Source of the DNA: Protopterus annectens
Taxonomy: Eukaryota > Chordata > Ceratodontiformes > Protopteridae
DNA: 64,000 nucleotides
Reading direction: 5' to 3'
NCBI RefSeq assembly: GCF_019279795.1
Contig: NC_056739.1
Span: 13,870,968-13,934,967, forward strand
Shown piece after piece: positions 57,061-64,000 of this stretch. The notes under the pieces are model-generated. The model ran no database searches. It worked only from the letters and a program-made list of their open reading frames with translations, and had not been told where the DNA came from. The position numbers and the translations under genes were made by a program. How positions within the stretch are numbered: the first letter of the stretch is position 1; the number at the start of each line of letters is the position of its first letter.

Positions 57061-59540
57061 AGAAAGAATTTCTGGAGCCCTGGTTAGACAGACCCCCTCT
57101 GCCTCTGTAGGGGCATCTTCCGGATGAGTTACCCCCTCTGCCCCGGGGAGTTAACTCACCACATGTGTCATGGAAAGGACCCTGACATTTCTTGTGCCAC
57201 GTCTTTCCACTCCTCTGATTCCTAGCATAGGGTCATTGAGGGGTGAAAATATGTACGCCGACGGCAGACAGGGTCTTGCCATCCTTTTCACACCTGGCCA
57301 ACATGTCTTTCACTTTCGGGCTGAAAATAGAAGAAGCTTCCACTGGAGCATTAAGAAAGGAAGACAAAAGGGTCCGCAAAGTCACAAAGGTGCATCCAGG
57401 CATGACGTCTCATGATAATGCCTGAACCTGCCACTCTAGACACTCCTTCAGTAGCATGAGAAATCGACCACATGGAGGAGTTGGATATGGATTCCAGGAT
57501 CGAAGCTGCGAGGCAACTTTGTCACATGTCGTCAGAAACTGCTCCTGCTAAGGTTTCGGAGAGTTCCAAGACTAGGTCTCTCTGAAGCCTACTGAAGTGT
57601 GCCAGATAGTTCAAAGACTTAATGGCAAAAGTCAATGAGGCAAAAACTTGCTTCCCTAACCTGTCCACCACCTAAGACTCCCTGTTTGGGGGGGGGGGTT
57701 CTCCTTAGTGAGTTCCTTCCTAGTGGCTGCCGGCACCACCAGAGTGTCTACAGGGAGGCCCTTGGACCAGTGTGGGTTTTGCTCGGGAGGGGAAAAAATT
57801 TTGTCTGGCCTTGGTGGGATTGGTTCGATAGCATCAGGACTCTTCCATGCATGCTGCATGACAAGTTTTAACAGCTCGTCTGCAGGCAGGGGTCACCCAG
57901 GAAGTAGAGGGTTGAGCACGAAAAGCCTGCAAGAATACATACTCCTTAGAGGAGGGGTTGGTGGAGTTCCAGTCACCCTGCTGTTTCAGGATTTCCAGTA
58001 CATCTCCAAATAAGACATCATCAGGGAGTGACTGTGGGGACCCCTCCCCTTCATTGTAGTCTGTATCTTCGGTGAGGGACTTCTCAGGGGAGTCCACATG
58101 CTTCCTCTTGGATGTCCTCTTGCATAGTACCTCTTCAGTGGGGGCTTGTGAAGAAGACTCTGAAGAGGGGGAACCCTGCGGTAGGGTATCCTGAGGCTCT
58201 TGTGCTCGATGTCCTGAAGTGGTAGTTTGTGTCAGCTGAGGCTCAGAGGGAGGACATATTTGGAAATTTGATGCTGATGGTTTGCCTGCAGAGGCAAGGG
58301 CCCTCTCCATCTCTCGGAAAGCTGGCCCACCTGAAAAGGGATGGGAGCCTGGAACAGAGAAGGACAACCTCGGAACCGGGGTCACACCCTGCTCCAATGA
58401 ACTTGCTCCCAAGGAAGGAGCCCCAAGAGGACTAGGTACTGTCAGGACTCCCAGAACCATAGTAAATGGCACCATGGAAAAAACTGACACCATACCAGGT
58501 GTCACGGTGCCTACAGTCCAGTCACAATCCTGAGAATGGCCAGGCCAGCAGGAGTGAGCCGAAGATCAAAGGGTCAGCTGTGAAACCATGGTGAAGTCCA
58601 CCAGTGGAACCGAAGAGATGAGTACCGAAAGAGATGTTGGTGCCTGCACGATGTTCAAAGGAGGAGAATATGTTGGAGTCTGTGGAGATAGACTCCCAAC
58701 TCCTAATGGGAGGGGAGTTTTGGAAGGTGTTGTAATCCCTCTAGCCATCAGCAGCTGATCCACAAGATGCACCACATCCAGCTCAGAGAGGCTCCTGGTT
58801 GATCGTGTTGATATCCCCGATGGGAGGTCAGGCCATTCTAAGAAAGGGCTAAACTGCTGCCCAAAGAAAGGCTCCACAGTGGGTGAGTATCAGGTCTGAG
58901 CAGAATGGTCTATCGGCACCAAGATCTCAAGATTAGAGACATGTATGGAAAGGGTGTCCGGTACAGATATTAGAGGCAGGCTTGGTGCCGTAGACATGGC
59001 TGGTGCCGTGGTCAGTATTGGGGTCACAATTTGTGAAGATGGCACCAAGGTAGAGATCAGCAATTTAAGTAAGGTTGGTGCCATAGACATTATCAGTGCT
59101 GTGGCTAGAGCTGAAGACACAATTTTTGAAGACGGCACTGAAGTCGGTACCAAAGATGGTGCCATGGATGCCAGTTTGGGCCCTGAGGCCGAAGAAGTCA
59201 ATTTGGGTATCTTTTGTTTTGGTTCCTGCTTATCACCAGAGGGTGAAGAAGGAACTGAATGCAGTCTCTTTTTGTGTTCTGTACTAGGAGGTGCTGAACC
59301 CTCCAACCCAGAAATAGCCTCCGAGATGGGTGTCTTGAGAAGGCCCTTCAAAAGCAACATATTCCTTCTCTTGTTAAGGGTTCAAGAGCTGAACCCTTTA
59401 CAAACAGTACAAGGAGGCTGAATGGAGAGATGAGCAACACCCAGACAATACACATAGGATACATGGGTGTCAGAATTTGGCATTTTGCGACCCCACTGGT
59501 CGCATTGTTTAAACCCTGAAGTTCCTTTTTTCTCCAACAT
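57035..59540 (-). pseudogene. DIRS-F gag-like ORF
   Basis: The start at 59540 gives MLEKKGTSGFKQCDQWGRKM, then VYCLGVAHLS and CTVCKG, the family Cys/His layout with one Cys changed to Trp. The Pro/Ser/Thr/Ala-rich middle is rich in APT/APS text. The C-terminal SPEKSLTEDTDYNEGEGSPQ block and KELTKENP lead to a stop at 57035. A run of G at 57689-57699 and several other indels break it. Confidence 0.72.
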
Positions 59541-59921
59541 GGCGGACAGCAAGATTATCAACTATTACTACAATAAACTCTAAAAGGAAAGATAGAGGAA
59601 AGTTTTTTTTTTTTTATTTTTTTTTTTAATGAAGAAAGAAAGAAAAGGGAATACCAACAATGGTATCAAAAATACCTCAAGGGTAAGGGAAAGAGAAAGG
59701 GAGAGAGAAAGGGCCTGTACCAACAATGGTACTTAAGGATTACCTAGTAGGTAAGGAAGACAGGAGACCAAAAACATTAAGAGAGTGGGTAAATGTTAGT
59801 AATAAACTAAAGAAATATGTTAAGGTATTAGACAAGGAAATTATTAAGGAAAAAAGGTTTTTAAGACGAAAATTTGAAGTACTTAGCTGAGAGCTGGCCT
59901 GACACGGCTTTACATCTACAT

Positions 59922-60070
59922 GGCAAACAAGATCTGGGGTAACAGGGAAAAGGGCACTTTGGGTAAAAGCTTAGCTCAAGAGTTTTTTAGGCTGGGACGA
60001 GCTTGTTATAAGGCCAACTCGGTTCCGAGGATGGAAATGGCACCCATCAGTAAGGAATGAATGAAGATTA
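59922..60070. repeat. Right inverted terminal repeat of DIRS-F
   Basis: Pairs with 53829-53925 (inner part) and 44865-44919 (outer part). The outer end CATCAGAT is at 60082. Confidence 0.87.
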
Positions 60071-60082
60071 ACAACATCAGAT

Positions 60083-61680
60083 CATGCCCTATCAGGGCCT
60101 CTGGAATTACTATTTAACTGTAGCCTCCAAACAGGTTTCGTGCCTCATGAATGGAGGAAAGGCAACAGTTTTCCCTCTGCAGAAAGGTGAGCCAGCTACA
60201 GACCCTGGAAACTACAGATCCATAAGTCTCATTAGTCTTATATGTAAAGCCATGGAAAGAATTATCATGGAGATGATCAACAGAGATATAGTAAACCTCC
60301 AGACACTGGACCCAACCCAGTTTGGTTTCATCAAGGGCAGATCATGCCTACTCAACTTACTGGACTTCTTTAAGAAGGTCACCAAAGCAATGAATGAGGG
60401 CAAAATCATTCACACTGCCTATCTTGACCTGGCCAAGGCATTTGACACAATACCCCACTCGGGCATTGTTGGCAAACTGAAGAGGTTAGGTACAAACCCA
60501 TATGTCACCCAGTGGATAGCCAACTGGCTCACAGAAAGGACTCAGGAAGTTAGAACTGGGGATTCCACCTCTACAAGGAGGCCAGTCACAAGTAAAGTCC
60601 CTCAGGCATCAGTTCTTGGAACACTCCTTTTTGGCATTTACTTCTCAGAAGTCAAGGCTCTCAGTGGTCTCTGGCTGACTAAATTTGCAGATGATTGCAA
60701 ATTAGGAGCTGTCACTGAATCTCACACTGACACAAATGTTCTCCAGAAGGGGCTGACAGACAAACAACTGGTGTCAGAGTCATGGACTAAAACTAAATGC
60801 CAAGAAATGCATAATAGTATCCTTTGGGAAGTTATCCATCCTTGGTAACTATCATATTGACAACATACCCATAAGAGCTGACCCAGTAGTCAGGGACTTA
60901 GGGACACACATAGATAGTAATCTAGCCTTTGATCACCACATGTCTACAGTAGTGAGGAAATCATTCTATGTTGCGCAACTTATAAACAAAGATATGGCCT
61001 CTAAGTCCAAGGAAGTCATTGTTCCACTGTATTCAGCATTCATCAGACCTATCATTGAGTACAATGCCCCCCTTGGTGTGTACCTAACCAGGCATATCCA
61101 ACAACTAGAATGTCCACAGAGGTTCCTCACTAAAAGAAAACAGGGCATAAGTAATAAGTCCTATGCAGACCGCCTCAAGGCCCTATCCCTGTATTCTGTC
61201 TCCTACAGGCTTTTGAGGGGAAATCTATGCCTGGCATACAGAGCATTATCAGATCCCACTCTGATGGACCTCTTGCATATCCACAAAACAAACAGTACCA
61301 CAATTACCCGTTCTAAAGACTTAAAACCTTGCCTGTGATATAAACAAGACCTGCTGGAGAGATAGGTATGTGTCCCAGAGACTACCCCGTCTATGGGACA
61401 GGCTCCTCATCCATGTGAAGCAGAGTTCCTCCCTAATCCAATTCAATTGCAACTTGGACAACTGGATGGGAAACCGGAAATTCATCCCTGGTTTGGCACC
61501 TATGTCTCTGATGCAAACAGGTAACCTGTAAAAGGTTCATCTCCCAGGCCCATGCTTACACTTATCAAGGGTATCATAACTTGTCATAGACTTGGGATGC
61601 ATGGCTAGGCTTAAAAAGGCCCTTGTGGTTGTTAGCCTAGTAAATACCTATGAACTTATATATATATATTTTATATTTAT
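60083..61680 (+). pseudogene. CR1-3 ORF2, RT and C-terminus
   Basis: The frame 60084-60848 has PGNYRSISLISLICKAMERI, AYLDLAKAFDTIPHSG (motif A), the motif B change TSKVPQASVLGTLLFGIYF (SGVPQGS to SKVPQAS) and KFADDCKLG (motif C). A second frame at 60940-61338 covers SFYVAQLINKDM, PLYSAFIRPIIEYNAPLGVY and LSLYSVSYRLLRGNLCLAYR. A frame change near 60760-60850 and a stop at 61338 break it. The 3' end runs to about 61665. Confidence 0.86.
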
Positions 61681-61711
61681 ATGCATAATGTGGATGATGG
61701 GTGTGTGCTGC

Positions 61712-61800
61712 TACTGAGGCAGTGTGAAATTCGAACATCTACTGTTACAGGTAAGTAGTACTTACACAACCGTTTTAAGTTCATCATTCACACTGCCTCA
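61712..61800. other. Internal complementary region of DIRS-H
   Basis: CAGTGTGAAATTCGAACATCTACTG.. is the inverse of 43865-43905, and CACACTGCCTCAGTGGCATACAGGT repeats the outer left end directly, as in the ICR of the other copies. Confidence 0.62.
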
Positions 61801-61859
61801 GTGGCATACAGGTATATTCCCAAAGCTTACCCTACTTGGAAAGAGGAAGGATAAGGATC

Positions 61860-62215
61860 CAGAAGCCCCTGGAAAATGGTCTTCTCAAAGCCTGCTCTAG
61901 AAATTGAGAAAGAATCCAGTTTGTAGTACTTTGTAAAGGTATGAACAGGGGACTAGCTTGCTTCCTCTAGAATGCCACTAGAGTCAACTCCTTTCAGTTA
62001 TGCTATCAAGGACGATAAGGCTCTGGTGGAAAGTGCCTTAACCTTCCTTGGAATAGATTTAAAATAATGGGAGTAACAAAAACATAAATGGAGAACAATG
62101 GAATTGTTTGCTTGGAGACAGGTTGACTCTTCTTAGCTCCAGAATAAGAAATAAATAATGACACAAGAAAGCCATAACAGCTGTTAATAGGAACTAGAAT
62201 CACTCAGTGTTTAAC
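61860..62215 (-). pseudogene. DIRS-H tyrosine recombinase remnant
   Basis: In one minus frame the text ALSTRALSSLIA is the HxxR box, with the His changed to Leu. About 25 residues later comes HTFTKYYKLDS with the catalytic Tyr; two stops lie between. Further upstream another frame gives SLFISYSGAKKSQPVSKQT, matching LFVSFSGPKLGHPVSNVT of F. It is cut at about 62215 by CR1-4. Confidence 0.72.
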
Positions 62216-62219
62216 CCAC

Positions 62220-63312
62220 TTACATTTTCATAGGTGATCTAAACAATTACAGACTGGGAAACCTACACCAACACTAGTGCACAAGCACAGAGATTTCCAG
62301 ACTTTGTCAATAAAAATGCCCAGGAACAATTAATCAGAGTGTCCTCTAGGGAGAATAACATTGTGGATATTGTTCTTAATAATATGGAAGCATTTTGCAT
62401 GGTCTCTTGCATATCTTCATCACTTGTTAGGTCTCACCATAAAGCAGTCTCTGAAACCAAAGATCCCATCCACCCAAGGTACCTTTAGAAATTTCTTTAA
62501 GACAAACTACCTACCCTAAGTGATACAGACCAGTCACCAGTAGAATCCCCCATGGTTCTGTGCTGGGACCTCTCTTGTTTGCCATCTACTTTTCTGAAGT
62601 AAAAGTCAACAGCAAAGTGTTCTGGCTGACTAGCTTTCAGATGACTGCAAGCTAGGACCAGTCACTGAATCCCCAAATGATTTAGCCAAACTGCATGAAG
62701 GTTTGTCCCAAAGAAATAAAATGTGCCAAAATAATGGATTGAAACTAAATGCCAGAAATGCATTATTGTATCCTTTGAGTAATCACCTACCCCTGGGAAC
62801 TACAACACTGATAATATGTCCCTAAGAATTGACACAGCTGTTCAGAGTTTGGGAACTTAGGTGTATAGTGACCTAACGTTTGACCAACATGTGTCCACTG
62901 TTGTTAGAAAGTCCTTCTATATTGCACAGCTTATAAACAGAGTGCATCTAGATCTATGGATGTCATTGCCCCCTTTTCTCAGTGCGCATTAGGACAACCA
63001 CTGAATATAATGCCCCCTTTCACATGTATCTGTCCACACACATGCAACAACTGGAACACCCACAGAGATACCTTACTAAAAGGATACAAGACCTAAACAA
63101 CATGTCCTACATGGACCAACTCAAAGCCTAATCACTATACCCAGATCCTACAGACTGCTAACAGATGACCTGTGTCTGGCATGTATACTCCCACACAATA
63201 TTAATGGATTTACTGCAAATTAGCAAGTCAAATGGCATCAAAAATACTTGGTCTAGGAATCTAAACCTCTTTTGCAACATCAGCAGACTGGTTTGGAGGG
63301 ACAGGTATAATA
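62220..63312 (+). mobile_element. CR1-4 LINE remnant with internal deletion
   Basis: Endonuclease text (GDLNNYRLGNL-like, then AQRFPDFVNKNAQEQL) at 62220-62500 jumps directly to RT after motif A: PVTSRIPHGSVLGPLLFAIYF near 62527-62590, TSFQMTASX near motif C, and the SFYIAQLINR block near 62910. The C-terminal NISRLVWRDRYN ends at 63312, where DIRS-G starts. Motif A is gone with the deletion. Many stops. Confidence 0.75.
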
Positions 63313-63353
63313 AGAAGTTATGTCTTACCATAACGATCCATGTGAATTGTTCA

Positions 63354-63500
63354 TCTCGCCTTTGTTCTTACACACGGGTTCGGAGCCGATCCTCAGCTCC
63401 GAGTCGGCCACATCACCAGCTCGCATCTTCGAGAAAGCTCGAGGCACAGTAATATCCCATGATCCTCCAGTGCTAACCCTCAGATCTAGTTTGCTATACC
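63354..63500. repeat. Left terminal repeat of DIRS-G
   Basis: Similar to the left repeats of DIRS-B and DIRS-C. Its inverted partner is outside the window. Confidence 0.82.
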
Positions 63501-63699
63501 AGAAGAATCCCTTTTAGAACTGTGTCTAGAACACTTATAAACAGATACTACACGGTGTCTGGAACCCTACTGTCAAGTAGAGGAGAAAAGATGCCATTAC
63601 TAATGCACAATAACATGCCAACCATATCTAGAAAAGGCTGAAAAGGAATCTAGTTGAAAACCGTTCTCCCAGACCGTAGGACGGGGGATGGAGGGGGGG

Positions 63700-63806
63700 G
63701 ATGTAAGAACAAAGGCGAGATGAACAATTCACATGGATCGTTATGGTAAGACATAACTTCTTAATGTGAAATTGTTCAATCTCGCCGTTTGTTCTTACAC
63801 ACGGGT
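63700..63806. other. Internal complementary region of DIRS-G
   Basis: GAACAAAGGCGAGATGAACAATTCACATGG is the inverse of 63330-63370, followed by AACTTCTTAATGTGAAATTG and a direct repeat of GTTCTTACACACGGGT. Confidence 0.87.
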
Positions 63807-63844
63807 AGCGTCCCTAGCTCCTTTTTCCCGGGTGGCTCAAGGGA

Positions 63845-64000
63845 GAACATTCCTGAGTACAGTGGAACCAAATGTCGCCCTGTCCCTGGAGCTCTTGTCT
63901 AGCTTGTAGTGGGCGATAAAAGTATGTGGTTTTGCCCAAGTTGCCACTGCACAAATGGTATCTAAAGGCAAACGAGCGGTATGGGCTGAAGAGGTTGCAA
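63845..64000 (-). CDS. DIRS-G tyrosine recombinase, C-terminal end
   Basis: The minus frame is open from the window end down to a stop near 63845. It reads ATSSAHTARLPLDTICAVAT, then AKPHTFIAHYKLDKSSRDRA and FGSTVLRNVLP. The catalytic Tyr is present in AHYKLD. It lines up with the last 50 residues of the DIRS-B recombinase without gaps. The HxxR box and the first Arg lie outside the window. Confidence 0.82.

Larger units (their letters stand above)
44833..60082 (-). mobile_element. DIRS-F retrotransposon, split by DIRS-C in its left terminal repeat
   Basis: The left end GAAGTTATGTTCTTACC starts at 44833. The terminal repeat is broken after CCTTGGAAC at about 44919 and resumes at 53829 (TTGGCCTTACAAC). 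Rejoined by eye, it mirrors the right repeat at 59922-60070. The right end is CATCAGAT at 60082. It carries gag, RT/RNase H and YR on the minus strand, all decayed. Its target was CR1-3 ORF2. Confidence 0.88.
44310..61680 (+). mobile_element. CR1-3 LINE, 5'-truncated, split by DIRS-F
   Basis: The left piece 44310-44832 and the right piece 60083-61680 are collinear with CR1-2: the left ends in text equal to GPDGVPGCVIHELQEE and the right resumes at the LLFNLSLTTGYVP equivalent. The 3' block (GGCTAGGCTTAAAAAGGCCC, ACCTATGAAC) is shared with the other CR1 copies. It lies inside DIRS-H. Confidence 0.87.
43860..62215 (-). mobile_element. DIRS-H retrotransposon remnant, host of the five-level nest
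   Basis: The left outer end at about 43865-43925 (ACCTGTAACAGCAGGTGTTCGAATTTCACA) reappears inverted at 61712-61755, next to a recombinase remnant at 61860-62215. The order terminal repeat, ICR, YR equals the left third of the other DIRS copies. CR1-3 separates the terminal repeat (43860-44309) from the ICR. Its gag and RT side is missing, ending where CR1-4 starts at about 62220. Its sequence is far from both other DIRS families, so it is a third family. Confidence 0.68.
63311..64000 (-). mobile_element. DIRS-G retrotransposon, cut by window end
   Basis: Left end GAAGTTATGTCTTACC near 63314, the terminal repeat, an internal complementary region and the C-terminal recombinase codons are visible. 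The terminal repeat (GGTTCGGAGCCGATCC, CTCCGAGTCGGCC) belongs to the A/B/C family. It inserted in CR1-4. The visible part has no damage. Confidence 0.88.

Overview
The window looks like intergenic or intronic DNA from a vertebrate with a large, transposon-rich genome. The mix of abundant DIRS (tyrosine-recombinase) retrotransposons, CR1-type LINEs with an esterase ORF1, an L1-like LINE, a Penelope-like element and a tRNA-derived SINE fits an amphibian or a lungfish best. That placement is inference. No host gene is recognised with confidence; one 82-nt candidate exon on the minus strand (34175-34256) is flagged.

Layout. 1-5537: 5' two-thirds of DIRS-A (minus), cut by the window edge. 6097-6374: SINE with a perfect 19-bp target duplication. 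6420-33850: one old L1-like LINE (plus), split into four collinear pieces by DIRS-D (7925-20814, itself holding DIRS-E 13309-19705, which holds a TIR/MITE element 14455-14843, plus a second SINE), by DIRS-B (21473-27552) and by CR1-1 (about 28076-32635). 33850-35762: no repeat recognised. 35763-41536: a DNA element with inverted termini, split by a nearly intact CR1-2. 41537-43860: L1-like and DIRS debris and a G-rich minisatellite. 43860-62215: a five-level nest, DIRS-H containing CR1-3 containing DIRS-F containing DIRS-C containing a Penelope-like element flanked by a perfect 15-bp duplication. 62220-63312: CR1-4 remnant, broken by DIRS-G (63311 to the window end).

All DIRS copies lie on the minus strand and share one plan: inverted terminal repeat, gag with a Cys/His-rich N-terminus, RT, RNase H and a methyltransferase-like region in one ORF, a YR ORF that overlaps that ORF in another frame, an internal complementary region (ICR), and the other terminal repeat. 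The ICR pairs with the outer ends of both termini, as expected from the DIRS circular-DNA model. There are at least three DIRS families: A/B/C/G, D/E/F, and the divergent H. Almost all copies carry stops, frameshifts or lost catalytic residues. The best preserved coding parts are CR1-2, the visible end of the DIRS-G recombinase and the Penelope ORF. The nesting gives a relative insertion chronology.
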